Source: Antrodiella citrinella | Taxonomy: Eukaryota > Basidiomycota > Agaricomycetes > Polyporales > Steccherinaceae | Reading direction: 5' to 3' | Assembly (NCBI GenBank): GCA_004802725.1 | Contig: SGPM01000163.1 | Span: forward strand, 15,750-58,352 | DNA: 42,603 bases | Shown: one piece after another, positions 10,244 through 21,430 of the stretch | Layout: each line of letters opens with the position of its first letter | How positions within the stretch are numbered: the first letter of the stretch is position 1 | Notes under the pieces: model-generated | What the model saw: the letters and a program-made list of their open reading frames with translations, nothing else | Told to the model about the DNA's origin: nothing | The model's database searches: none | Program-made: the position numbers and the translations under genes

Positions 10244-12040
10244 TGTTGCTGCTGCTGCTGTTGTTGTTGATGCTGCTGTTGCTGGTGATGCTGCTGTTGT
10301 AATTGTTGTTGTTGCTGTTGCGGCGTTAGGTGTCCAGGTTGACTCTGCTGACTTGGTCCAGCTTGCTGAGAAGGGTGTCCGGGAGTGTCAGGACCGCCGG
10401 GCGATGTTCGCTGTTTCTTGTTCGCGGGTGGTGAAGATTCGTTCCTCGGGAGTTGTTGATGCTACAACGGATGCTTGTAAGCGAGGCTAATCATAGATGC
10501 GAACGCTTGCACTATACCTCTTCCCCAGGAGACGTGCTACTTCGCTTGACTCTCTGCGGATGTCCTGGTTGCTGTTGTTGCTGGTATCCTATCTGCATCG
10601 CCCTTTGTTGTGGCGTCGGAGGTTGCAGGTGTGAACCAGAAGGCCCTGCCTGGTTTGGTGGTCCACCCGGCATGGGTCCTTTCACAGGAGCCAGACGGCC
10701 CTTCGTTCTTGCAAGCTCCACAATTCTTCGCTATCATTGAAAGTATCAGCACGTTTTTTCACCAAATAATGTAAGAGAACACACCTTCTCTTCCACTGTC
10801 AAGGAAGGAAAGTCTTTCTCTCCCAAGCCTACCTCATTCTTCAGCGCAGAAAGTACGGCATTGTTGAGTGAACTCAGATCCTTATTCAGCTCACTGACTT
10901 GTCTTGGATCTTGTTGCTGTCCCCCGCCAGGTGGCTGTCTATGCGCCATGCTCGGACTCGGCCCAGCCATGTTGCCCTGTGTCGCTGGCGATCCAGGCTG
11001 GCTACCAAGTGGCGGGAACCCTTGCTGTGGCGCCTGCCCGTGCGCGCTAGGCTGCCCCATCATCGAGGGAGGACCTCCAGGGGCCCCAGGTGGAAGCATG
11101 TTTCCTCGGTTCATCTGGGTCAGTGGCGGTTGCGACCCCACCATTCCAGGTACCCCACCCATTGGCTGGCTGGGAATCGCGCCCGCTGGTCCACCGGATT
11201 GCTGTGGCGAGTGTGCCATCGTCGGGGATTGGAACGGAGCGCCGTTCGGCGCTCGTTGTTGCGGAGGCCCACCCGGTCCTGCTCGCATACCAGGCTGCAT
11301 TTGTGGCTGGCCAGAGGATCCTGCACCTATGAGACGACAGATCAGCCCATGTCAGGATATGGCCGACATAAAGCAGGTCACCATTCGGGATGGGGGGTTG
11401 TCCTGAGGGCGCGCCTGTAGTGGGGACGCCGTTGGGCATGGGGCCCGTCGGTGGTAGTCCAGCTGGCCGTGGCATACCGTTAGGTGCATAACGGTTGACA
11501 GGTGGTGGTTGAGGTTGTGGGATTCGATTCTGCGCTTGGCGTTGCGCATTCTGTTGCTGCTGGTGTTGATGCTGAGACATGCAGTCTATTTCGCGGTCGC
11601 GCAAAGGGCGAAAGAAAGCAAGACTCACCGAGACATATAACAATGCATCCTCCGAGCCCGTCCCACTGCTCTTCGCCGTGAACAATACCCAAAATACACT
11701 CCACCATCTAGGAAAGGCAGCGTTATCGACGCCACAGCGGGTGAGTTCATTGTCCGACTCACTCAAATAGTAGGCCTTGTTTGGCGTTTATGGGGGGTTG
11801 TGAGTCTGCCGGGATATCCGCTTCGCCCAATAGTTCGCGGGCGGTCTTCGAGTAGCCTCGCTTTAGACAATAATCGTAAATGTAAATGTTGAACCTGTAA
11901 AAGAGGTGAATGGAGGATTGACATGGTGAAGGACGGATGACACACATCCTATCTCCATCCCATGACACCGGAGTGGAAGGAGGTGTTGGGTCATGTGCTA
12001 ACCCAGTGTTGGGCGTGGCATTCGGGGGCCCGGAAGCCAT
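9092..12040 (-). CDS. LisH-domain transcription regulator, Flo8/Som1/SSDP-like, polyglutamine-rich
   Basis: Eight exons join in phase: 12040-11946, 11894-11763, 11707-11629, 11571-11382, 11326-10785, 10730-10518, 10461-9931 and 9790-9092, giving 826 residues. The N-terminal LisH motif (FNIYIYDYCLKRGYSKTARE, residues about 33-52) is followed by GLLFEWWSVFWVLFTAKSSG. The LisH plus FEWW-SVFW combination is diagnostic of the Flo8/Som1 and animal SSDP families. These act as dimerising or tetramerising cofactors or transcription factors in the nucleus, and in yeasts and moulds control adhesion, filamentation or development. The rest is disordered Gln/Pro/Gly/Met-rich sequence with two polyQ tracts. 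A short charged segment (about 590 nt from the exon 5 3' end upstream; LSSLNNAVLSALKNEVGLGE) may be a helix. The acidic-aromatic C-terminus (SLDDFEFRGDTTMDFERDF) resembles an activation domain. Intron 7 (9791-9930) is 140 nt, long for this locus. Its target genes are not evident here. Confidence 0.88.
10202..10321 (-). repeat. Interrupted CAG/CAA (polyglutamine) repeat inside the LisH gene
   Basis: About 40 codons on the minus strand are almost all CAG or CAA, broken by a few His and one Leu codon. A second, shorter run lies at about 9355-9378. The mix of CAG and CAA lowers slippage, but the tract is still a likely length polymorphism. Confidence 0.9.
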
Positions 12041-12737
12041 TGCTGGCTACGAGTTCTAGAGCAATTGGGGATCAGAGAGGTATGGAGTGAACTGGAAGGA
12101 AGAAAAATACCTGAGTATCCTGAAAGGATTGCAGGCGACGGTGGCGACGGATTGACGGTGACACAGAGCAGAGAGGACGCTTGTTGGAGCAGGAAGAGCT
12201 ACAGTAGATGTATGGTACAGCGATGCGTAAGTGGCCGTCGTCGTTGTGGACAGCGACGAGGGCGTGTTGGACGACGGAGGCTGATTGCCTGGCGCTGTCG
12301 CGGACGACGTGCGCGAGGTCGAAGCTTGTGGGAAAGTCGCAGTCCGTAAGCGCCCTGTGCACGGCTTTTCCCGCCCCGCCTGCCCATTCACCATTCAGCA
12401 AGTACTAGGCCAGCATCGTCAACTGACATGTTTCCAAACAATATCGATGAAGACATTTTTCAAGGCATCCGACGCGCGAACTGGTCCAGCATTCCGAAAT
12501 TTGAGCCAGTCGACCCGAATTCATCTCATTTGATTGCATTGCGATCCCGAGGATTAAACTCGAAAGTCAAGATACTGCACGATCTCGGTGATTCAAAACG
12601 CAGAGAGTTTCGCGGGAGGATGTGAGACAAATCTTTTCAGAAACATCTGTCAGCCGAAATGCCATCCATTTGAGCGCCTGCGACAGAAACTTGATACTAA
12701 TTCCCAACTGATTCCTGTTCTATAATAGTCTATATCA
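12041..12737. other. Upstream region of the LisH gene and 3' flank of the laccase pseudogene
   Basis: This contains the presumed leader and promoter of the LisH gene. Overlapping open frames occur at 12056-12401 (minus) and 12208-12625 (plus). The longest minus frame lacks an ATG, and the plus frame of 65 codons (12428-12625) has no recognisable features. Either could be an upstream ORF or chance, and I call neither. Confidence 0.45.
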
Positions 12738-14925
12738 CTAATGATCAATCGGGTCCAAAGCGTCGTACTTAGGGCACAAGTCCTTCCAAGCCTCTGGAAA
12801 CGTATTTTAGACATTATGAATTCCGTCAACAGAGGGACAACCTACGAGGAACGGAATTGAAAGTGGCTACATTGGGTACGTCCTCGGCGAAAACGACAGC
12901 GAAGCCGGCCTCCAAGTGCCAGTCGATGTGCCAGTGGAGGAACCAGGGACCTGGGTTGTCGATCTGTTCAGAGAAGAATATTAGGTCGGGCACGTATCGC
13001 TTGCGGGAACACTGACCTTGAATCGAATGGTAACGTTGTCACCACTTGCGCCGATACTGACGACTCGCGACGAATTGAATCCTGGTAGTTATAAGATGTA
13101 ATTCCAGCGCTGCGGACGACGTCGAAGACGTGCTAGCGAACGCAATGTTTGAGTGGACGTATCCAAATGATTGGGTGGGTACTTACTCCATGTAAATGGA
13201 AAGGGTGAGGGCCACCGAGGACACTCGATGGTTGAGTTGCCAGGGAGCGGGAAGACAGTGCCTTCAGGGAGAAGGTCCTTAGAGGCCTGAGCGCCACTGA
13301 GAATTTGGAGCAGGACTGGAACGCTGGGAGATTCGAACGAGTGGTTGTCGATAGTGAATGTACCACTTGCACCTTTCTGCGTTCGGAGTGAGTATTTAGG
13401 GGTTCCTACAGGAAATTTACTCACGAATTTAAAGAGCAGATTGAGTGCATGATCAACGCCTCCAACGAAGGGTGGACCGGGCTGTCGAGGACGGATGAGT
13501 CCTTGGTCAGCATCGTGACTATTGACAACTTACCGCTCCAGGGTTCTCTATTGGATGCAGGTCTGGCTCTTTGAGATGTCGGCCAGCCTTCTCCTCAATG
13601 ACAGGAGGGTCTGCATTGGGGGCTCCAACGTAGCGCAATACAGCGGAATTAATGCCACCCTCGAATCCCAAGCCCACGCCTAGATTTGGGTTGGCACGGA
13701 TCCAATAATTGCCAACAGGTTGGTTGGCATTGACCTGTTTACAAATTCAGCATCCGACTTCAACAAGAGCAGAGACACGTAGACCCACCACAATAGAGTA
13801 ACGCTGCCCAGCGAATATGTCGAAGGAGTCGATGGTATGTGGCTGACTGTTGACTCCGTCCACCTTGATGATCGTCACGTCGTGGCTGTCGATCGAGAAC
13901 GTATATGCAGGATCACAAGCAATATTGACGAGCTGAAAACGGTAGCTGCGAGTAACATCAGCGTGAGCTTTACATACCCGATACGACATAAGAGCAGTCT
14001 CAAGAATACGAACCGTTTTCCGACCTCAACCGTGATGATGGAGAGATCCTGCGCAACACCTAGCTTGAAACGACCTTTGCCATTGATCAACATAGGATCT
14101 GGGGTGCTGCAGTATAATAAGATTATGGATCTCGAGCTCATGATAGGATGAGTGAACGTACGGGAACCTTGGTCCTTGGCGCGCCAAGGTGTGATACCAG
14201 TCAGCAAGGGTGATCACAGTGCTCTCTGTATTGAAATCACAGTCAGCGTGGCGGGAATAATGGAGTTCGGAAAAATTACCATCGTTTACATCGTAGAGAT
14301 GCGCCTGAGGATCCTGAGGATCGTACACAACTATCGGCCCGCGCAGTCCGTCACAGTATTGCGAAGACAAATGACTATGGTACTAGAAGGTACATGCAAG
14401 TATATGCTCGGAATTAGTGTGTGTATGTCTCAGAAAGGATCTACGATAAATACCTGCTTGGTCTGTCGAATGGAACTGGTACAGAAAACATTCTCCTGGC
14501 GAGATCGGGCACTGATTTACGACATCCGCCCAATTTGTACCGCGTTGGAAGAATCCGCCAGTGCTGTTGTGTCGTTGTCAGCTCATGGATGTAAGCAGCT
14601 TTCAGAGGTATCTCACAATAGATGTGGACTTCAGCATCGACACCTGCATAAACTCGTCGATGACGTTAATCTGAAATTCATCGCCCTAAAGAAATATTGT
14701 TCATCGTGCTAATCAGTGGTAGTACAAAGGTCGTTCGTACCTTCGTTCCTTTGATGAGGGGGCCAGGGAAGACACCATCGTCAGGACTGCATCACGAAAT
14801 CCCTGTCCATCGTGGTCAACTTGCGCATTGACAACGTGCAAGTCGGTCACTGGACCTATGGCGGCACATGCACCAGGGACAAAAGCGAGAGTGACAAAAC
14901 TGGATGCGATGTTGAGGCGTGTCAT
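12738..14925 (-). pseudogene. Laccase pseudogene (multicopper oxidase), multiply disrupted
   Basis: The exon pattern and protein sequence parallel the intact laccase at 16455-18643 from the signal peptide (ATG at 14925) to a TAG at 12738. The middle exons are well kept. Visible lesions compared with the neighbour are: a 1-nt loss near 14779 in exon 1; a 2-nt loss near 14556 that breaks the first copper motif HWHG; an in-frame 9-nt loss near 14524; an AT in place of the AG acceptor at 14394-14395; TGG to TAG at 14383-14385, just before the HSH motif; a 17-nt loss near 13224, before HPFHLHG; a 1-nt loss near 13064; and TGC to TGG at 12931-12933, which replaces the type-1 copper cysteine of HCH with Trp. 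No functional oxidase can be made. The TATA box upstream is retained, so transcription is possible. I did not reconstruct an intact version. Confidence 0.93.
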
Positions 14926-14982
14926 TGCAGGAAAGCTGATGACCTGCCAATGTTAATGACTACCAAGAAGTGTGAGAGCCTC

Positions 14983-14990
14983 TCTTTATA
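14983..14990 (-). promoter_or_regulatory. TATA box upstream of the laccase pseudogene
   Basis: TATAAAGA on the minus strand lies about 58 bp before the ATG, a position similar to the TATA box of the intact neighbour. The promoter core thus looks better preserved than the coding region. Confidence 0.5.
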
Positions 14991-16454
14991 CTATTCTGCC
15001 TTGTTCACTCACAGAACATCTCTCTCTGCGTTGGCTATAAACGCGCCGGATAAGTGAAAGGGAAAGTGATCTGTGTGTCCAATCGCAGACAGAACGGGAC
15101 ACAAGCGACACAAGCCATGTGAAGGCGGCGTGAATGGCCCGCTCTGGCATATGTTGGTGTCTATACAATTGAAGAAAAAAATTGAGCGACCAGAAAGGCT
15201 TGGAAGCGGGTTTATTATATACCACTTACTATTCATCTTCGGAGTCCACTACTCAATCCTCTCTATCTGTCAATATCTCGACTCCCCAAGTGCGAAGCGC
15301 GGGTCAAAAAAAGATCGGTACAGCTCGAGTCCGGATAGTTGTCTCTGGGCCTACTGCTCCTCAGTGCATTCTCTCGAGTCAGAGCAAGACGCCGCGTGCA
15401 TCGCGTTCCTGGTGAGATTCGGAGGAAGTCACATACACTACGACTGTGCGTCGTAACCAAGACTTGTTCTACGCGCCGTACACAATGTCATAAGCGCTCT
15501 ACACTTTCTGAGTTTGAAAGTGAAGTTGGGACGTCACGGTAGTGACTCGGCGACGGTCGTCCACAAATACTGTTATGTGACGTGCTTCAAAGTTCGCCGG
15601 CCGTTCACCCATGATTGTTCATTTTACTGTAGTATGATTCGAAGATGAAGGTGAAATTGCTTAGATTTGCCATCAGGCTTCCGAGTCTGAGACTCCGAGT
15701 CCTGGCATTTGAATTCAACGAGCTATGTTCTCAATATTACTCAGCAAGTATCCTTGAATCAATTTGTAGTAATAACTATGTATCTACGGGTCTACTCAAC
15801 GTCTACCGATTGCTCTTTCCACGAAATGAGCTTGTCCGTCATACGCAACTTCTCAAGTTGGAATTTCTATTGCATGGACGCGCTGCTGTCAGAAGCCTCC
15901 GAGTCCGATTCGGCTATCCCTGCTTCCAGCGGTGCCAAGATTTGCGGTCGTTGGCCGTTTAAAAATTGATTGTATTTGTGATCGGCCCGCAGGACGTTTT
16001 CAAACGACGATCCTCTCAGTCACGAAGTGGCATGATGAACACGAGTCGATTGATGGTCTTGGCGTAACACTATCGATCTCATTAGCTGCGGCATAGTGGC
16101 GTTTGGACCAGCGTGGACCCACATTTCACTATACGGTTCATCTGATTAGATTATGACAATACTATCCGAGTCTGGGACTCAGGTAATAACGACCGTGTTT
16201 TTTCGTGAGATCAGCGATAAGGACTGCCAGCGTGTGTGTGTGTGTGTGCGTGTGTGCGAGAGACGGCGAGAACGACAAAGTTATACAGCATCATTATAAT
16301 CACATCAACTTGAATGTCCTGGCTCAGCCTCCTCAAACGTATGCCTAAATACACGATAGATACATAGCAATCTAGCAGACAGTCCATAATCTTCGTCCAT
16401 GAAAACAATCTAAACCCCGAGCCCTAGTGTCCAACAAAACTCCCAATATCCCGA
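14991..16454. other. Inter-laccase spacer; no gene seen
   Basis: About 1.5 kb contains the far promoter of the pseudogene and the 3' flank of the intact laccase. Short open frames here have no family features. A TG microsatellite lies at 16231-16258. Confidence 0.5.
16231..16258. repeat. (TG)n microsatellite, interrupted
   Basis: A run of GT dinucleotides with one C interruption (..GTGTGCGTGTGTGC..) lies in the spacer downstream of the intact laccase stop codon. It is a likely polymorphic marker with no visible function. Confidence 0.85.
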
Positions 16455-18643
16455 TTAATGATCTGAAGGATCCAGAGCGTTGTACTTAGGGCACAGATCG
16501 GACCAAGCCTCTGCAAAGAATCTTGAGCACCACGAATAACGAGATCAACGAACATCAGAACGTACGAGGCACAGGGTTGACAGAAGCAACGTTTGGGATG
16601 TCCTCGGCAAAGACAATAGCGAAGCCCGCGTCCAAGTGCCAGTCGATGTGGCAGTGGAGGAACCAGGGTCCCGGGTTGTCGGTCTGCACAGAAAGAAGAT
16701 CAGTATGAGCTGGCATATCTGCGGGTAGACTCACCTTGAATCGGATCGTAACGTTGTCACCTACGCCACCTGTACTGACAACGTCGCGACGAATAGGGTT
16801 TTCATAGTTGTATGTGGAGCTCCCTGCACTGCGTACAACGTCGAAAACGTGCTGATGTAACCCATGTATGAGAATGCATTTGCGTGTGGAAGAAGGCACT
16901 CACGCCATGTAGGTGGAAAGGATGGGGGCCACCGAGGACACCTCCCGGCATGCTAAGCTCGATGACGGAATTGCCAGGGATAACGAACACGCTGCCGTCA
17001 GGAAGGAGATCCTGAGCGGTCTTGGCACCGCTGAGTATTTGAAGCAAGACAGGAACTGTCGGAGGAACGAATGTGTGTTGATTGATCGTGAAGGTACCGG
17101 TTGTACCATTCTGTGAAACGATGGGATCAGTGCTTAACCTTTGGACGAAATCGTGACGGGACTCACGAAGGCGAAGAGCAAGTTGTACGCCTTATCAACA
17201 CCTCCAGGAGTGGGCTGTCCAGGCTAACATATAACGTCAGTCTAGGTCTGAACGCACGAGAGAATTATAACTCACTGCTCCGGGGTTTTTAAGAGGTCGC
17301 AGATTGGTTTCTAGCATCGCGTTGGTGGAATTGCTCGTAGTCATGGGTTCCGCGACGGGTGCTCCAACATATCGCAATATGGCGGAGTTTATGCCACCAT
17401 CGAATCCGGCGTTGCCAACGTTGGGATTAGCACGAATCCAGTAATTCCCCACAGGCTGGTTAGCATTAACCTATCGCAAAACATCGGTAATGATAAAATG
17501 GATGTGTGATTCAAACCTACCACCACGGAGTAGCGTTGTGCTGCAAAAATGTCGAGAGAGTCCACTAGAAGGGGCTGGGAGTTGACACCATCGACTTCGA
17601 TGATAGTCATGTCGTGTCCATCAATCGAAAAGGCAAATTTGGGGTCACAGGCAATGTTCACTAAACGGAAACGATATCTGATGATGAGAGCACAACGTGA
17701 GTATCGTAACCTCAGAGTCCATAAGGTGACCGACCGTTTGCCTGCTGTGACGGTAATAACGGCAAGGTCAGTGATAGGGCCGAGCTTGTAGCGACCAAGA
17801 CCGTTGATAAGAGTGGAGTCCGCGGTACTGCAAGGGATCTATAAGATTGATTTGAAACTGATCGAAGCTGGAACGTACGGGAACTTAGGTCCAACACGTG
17901 CCAGAGTGTGATACCAGTCTGCCAATGTTATGACAGTGCTCTCTGCGAACAGTAACGTTGGGTCAGGGTGCATCAAGGCCCGACGACATGGATGTACTTA
18001 CCATCGTCAACGTCATACAAGCTGGCGTGAGGGTCTTGATGATCATACACGACGAATGGACCCCGTAGACCATCGCAGTACTGAGTAGACAAGTGGCTAT
18101 GATACCAAAAGGTACCTGGGACGGATGAGAGTAATATTTGATGTCATCGAGCGAATACATACCAGCTTGGTCTGAATCCTGAAAATTGTACAGGAAGGAA
18201 TCCCCAGACGCGATCGGGCATTGGTTCACGAAAGCGGGACCGTCTGCCCAGTTTGTACCATGTTGAAAGAACCCGTGCCAGTGCTACGAAAACATTGTCA
18301 CAACGTTGCAGGAAGGCCGGATAGACTTACGATGGAAGTGGTCTTCAGCATCGATCCCTCTGTGAGCTGGTCGATGACATTGATCCGGAAGTCATCGCCC
18401 TATACGCGATGTATCAGCATCGTCGTCACAAAAAAGAAAATGCGCAAGATGTGTTCATACCTTATTTCCTCGAATCAGTGGACCCGGGAAGACGCTCTCA
18501 GCGAGAATAGCATCGCGAGGTGCGCCATCGGGATTGATGTTGGCATTGACGATGTGCAGATCAGTGACGGGTCCAATGGCGGCAGATGCACCAAGTGCAA
18601 GTGCGAGTACCACAGATGCTGAGTGGAAATTGAGACGCACCAT
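16455..18643 (-). CDS. lcc: Laccase (secreted multicopper oxidase)
   Basis: Laccase oxidises phenols by one-electron steps while reducing O2 to water. In basidiomycetes the secreted enzyme acts in lignin and phenol turnover, pigmentation or fruiting. Thirteen exons join in phase: 18643-18461, 18399-18331, 18283-18163, 18115-18002, 17942-17879, 17827-17735, 17677-17521, 17470-17276, 17223-17167, 17110-16904, 16851-16735, 16683-16566 and 16510-16455. They give 516 residues, the usual laccase length. A hydrophobic signal peptide (about 1-20, cleavage near SAA-IGP) precedes mature [13 protein letters not shown]. All copper motifs are present: HWHG (85-88), HSH (130-132), HPFHLHGH (414-421) and HCHIDWH (469-475). 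The axial position ten residues after the Cys is Phe (F480), as in high-redox-potential laccases. Introns are 47-61 nt. A TATA box lies about 65 bp upstream. Its tandem neighbour is a decayed copy. Confidence 0.97.
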
Positions 18644-18706
18644 CTGATCAGCGGTGTCTTGAACACGTGGAGGTGATCTGGGGAGGTTGCGTCTGGTCAA
18701 GACCAT

Positions 18707-18714
18707 ATTATATA
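18707..18714 (-). promoter_or_regulatory. TATA box of the intact laccase
   Basis: TATATAAT on the minus strand lies 64-71 bp before the ATG at 18643, a usual distance for a fungal TATA promoter with a short leader. Confidence 0.6.
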
Positions 18715-20667
18715 TCTTTCAGGACTAGCCTAGCTTCGGTAGCGGCCTGTTGTTGCCATTCCGCACTTGCAGGTGAGAATGGCATTGCGTCAACGGCAAT
18801 CTACAAACGTCAATGGGCGGCCGAGCGTAATTTGGGCTGTACATGGGAGCTTGGGATGTCTAGGAACATTTGGATGAGACTGCATGGTTACTTACCCCAT
18901 CGGTTCGGTACAGTCACTACGAGAAGCCGATGAGACTTCCGTCCGACCGCATCGATGCAAACGAACGTCCTGAGCTTGATGATGCCTGGTTCATCTTCGA
19001 CCTATTGACGAACATGCCAGTGTCGTTGTGCACGGTGTGACCGCTCGTGAAAGAATCCTTAGACAGAGAAGACCGTTCGTACCCATCTATCACGATGTAC
19101 TCAATGTCCGTGAGATTGGTCTAGGTGGGTGTATAGAGCACCCCAACAGTATGATAAAATCCTTGTTGTCGTGAAACGGGGCCGATCCAGACGTGTTTGC
19201 CGAGTCAGTGCGCCGTTCAAAAAGCGACGTCACGGCCCTGTGACCTAATAAGAAATTTAAAGCAGGACTTGGCCTCTTTCAGCAATTGCGGTGCTACAAA
19301 TCATGCCCGAGAACGCTTACCGGACGTTTCATCACCACAACTCTATCGCAAGGTCGCGGGACCGAAGCAGGTTTTGAGCGCGTAGTCTTCAATGAATGGA
19401 TGAGACGCATCGTGCCACGGCGCTGAGCGCTGAGGGTTTGCTGAGGGTCTTTCTCATTACTCCGAGCACCGCCGAAATGACTGGCCTGAAGTTCCATTTA
19501 TCGCAGCATATTACGATACGTTCACGGTTTGCCTCGGACCTTGGTGGCTTTGAGAAGAGGGCAGTGGTTTGGTGGACGGAAGATCGTGGACGGAGAGCGC
19601 GAGACGCGTAGAAGGCGTCTAATTTGAGGCATTTATTTGCTAGGATTCAGGAACGTTCACGTACGTCGGCCGGACGCGAGTCTTTCTCCTCTTCCCACAC
19701 AAAGATCCACATTCGAATAAGCCTTTATCGATATCACGAGAACAGAGCCGTACATCGTAGGAGTGACAGAGCATATTGACCGTCCGCTAGGTTCAGGGGT
19801 GCCGAAAGTGAGCTCTGAGGCCCGTGGCTCACTCTTGGGAGCGGAGGTCTCGCAACCGTCCGTACATTATAGGACTCCAATGGTGATGATGATCATAAGC
19901 CGGCCACCACACTGAGCCGCATACTCACACACCACAAAGCCAGAGTCTGGTCCCTTCATAATACAAGCCAAAAATTCAAATAGATGTCCAGGACCTCACT
20001 CTCAGAGTCTCCTTGGCTGACCTAGCACTCTCACCTTGAGCTTGAGCCCCGAAGCGCGCCCGAAAAAAGACCAAGTTGTGCCGGCAGTCCCGGGCCGCTC
20101 ACGTATGCAAGCCATGGATGGACTCACGATGACTTACTCATGCACTCATGCAGTACTCATGACCAGGACGTACGACAACTCCAAACAATCAGCCCCTCTT
20201 CTCACAAGTACGTACCCAACCATTGCGGCCTCCTAGAACGATTATCTAGTTGAACGATAGTACATCGCTGATGTGTCTGATGATGATAGTGACCTTGGCT
20301 TGCGGTATTGCAAGGTTTCACGATACCAATGCATCATGAAAAAGCGACAGGTAGGGTCATCTTCCGTCTACTGAGTCTTCATTCTGTTGATCTATTCATT
20401 ATCTTGGCGGATATAGCATTGGCGGTACAACTTGTTTGTCTCAATTTCAGGCTACCCAACTCGTTGTTCACCAAATGGGCTTCTTCAAGCGAGCGAACCA
20501 TCAGTTCACGGATACCCTGGGACCCACTCCTTGTCTCTCGGTCTTACTCAATCTCGCACTTATCGGAAGCTTGTGCACTGAATAGTAGGAACACTGCCCT
20601 AGTCGGCCCTCATAAGTCGCAATCAACGCTCTTGTGAACATATCGCTGGCAGAAACTACGTCTAGGG
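18715..20667. other. Gene-poor region upstream of the laccase
   Basis: About 2 kb contains the upstream control region of the laccase and then sequence without a recognisable gene. Frames of 60-110 codons occur on the plus strand (for example 20308-20637) but show no domain, no codon bias and no splice logic. Confidence 0.5.
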
Positions 20668-20799
20668 TCAGTGACTGTTCCTCTCCACGTTCGGATCCGA
20701 TTTCTTGTCTATCGTGTAGTACACATACACGCCACGCATCGTTCCGTCTTTAGTCGTGACTGTAGCGGTGCCCTTGTCCTTCACACGAACGACTCTCAT
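20668..20799 (-). CDS. Possible 43-residue small protein
   Basis: ATG at 20799, with A at -3, opens a 43-codon frame ending in TGA. The peptide is Lys/Thr/Val/Tyr-rich (MRVVRVKDKGTATVTTKDG, then a VYVYYTIDKKSD segment) and looks like a short beta-hairpin-type sequence rather than random translation. There is no signal peptide or membrane segment. I recognise no family. It could be a real small gene, the first exon of a longer one, or chance. It is isolated between the laccase upstream region and the BTB gene. Confidence 0.3.
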   Translation of the reverse strand: MRVVRVKDKGTATVTTKDGTMRGVYVYYTIDKKSDPNVERNSH

Positions 20800-21430
20800 G
20801 GTTTGGATGGCTGGGTGGCGTGGCAAATGCTCGGATGAGCTGGATCTGCACCTCTCGACTGTTATCTATGGGCTGAACTCTATCTTCATGAAATCCTCAC
20901 GGTCACTGCATGACGAGTATTTCTGAATCTGGTTGAGAACTTTCGCGCACATGTCGAGGGCGTGGTGCCTTGACTTTTCAGCGCGTACGCGCGGCCTGTA
21001 CGAGACGCCAAACAACAGTACTTGGACATACCAGCAAACATATGTTGAATCTAGAGGAGCAGAGTCATATGCTGGCGCATGGGATGCTAATCACAACTCG
21101 ATGTCCTGTGCTCTTGGACTTCGGTTTCCGGAAACAGTTCTTATCTGTATGTCTTCGCTATTAGGGGCCTTACGGCTAGGCAGACGTGCAAAGGTCACCA
21201 AAACGAGTCCGCCACAGAACTCGCGGCCTCCAGGTGACCACCCTCGTTACCAATGAACGTGTCTTGCGCGAAGTACTGTGGTCGTATCATCATCTATGTC
21301 ACTTGGACAACGCGCCAGTGTTCCGAACTTAGATATGCTGATAGCGCTGTGTGTTATAAAGCTACTCGACTGTAATAAGATCTCTTAGGTCTCGAACAGC
21401 TACCCCAGTCCTGCCCGTCCTGCGACAGAC
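20800..21430. other. Upstream region of the BTB-domain gene
   Basis: There is no convincing gene. A 107-codon plus-strand frame (20933-21256) has no features. The region just before 21431 is the presumed promoter of the BTB gene. The sequence GTTATAAAGC at 21353-21362 could serve as a TATA box about 70 bp before the start codon. Confidence 0.45.

Noticed and set aside
12056..12401. Two overlapping minus-strand frames upstream of the LisH gene
   Set aside because: The more protein-like frame has no ATG, and the other is Ser/Thr low complexity. No splice partners were found. They might be upstream ORFs in the leader, but nothing supports translation.
12428..12625. 65-codon plus-strand frame
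   Set aside because: Acceptable composition but no family, no promoter and no continuing exon.
20308..20637. 109-codon plus-strand frame
   Set aside because: Mixed hydrophobic and Ser-rich sequence with no domain and no coding bias. Likely chance.
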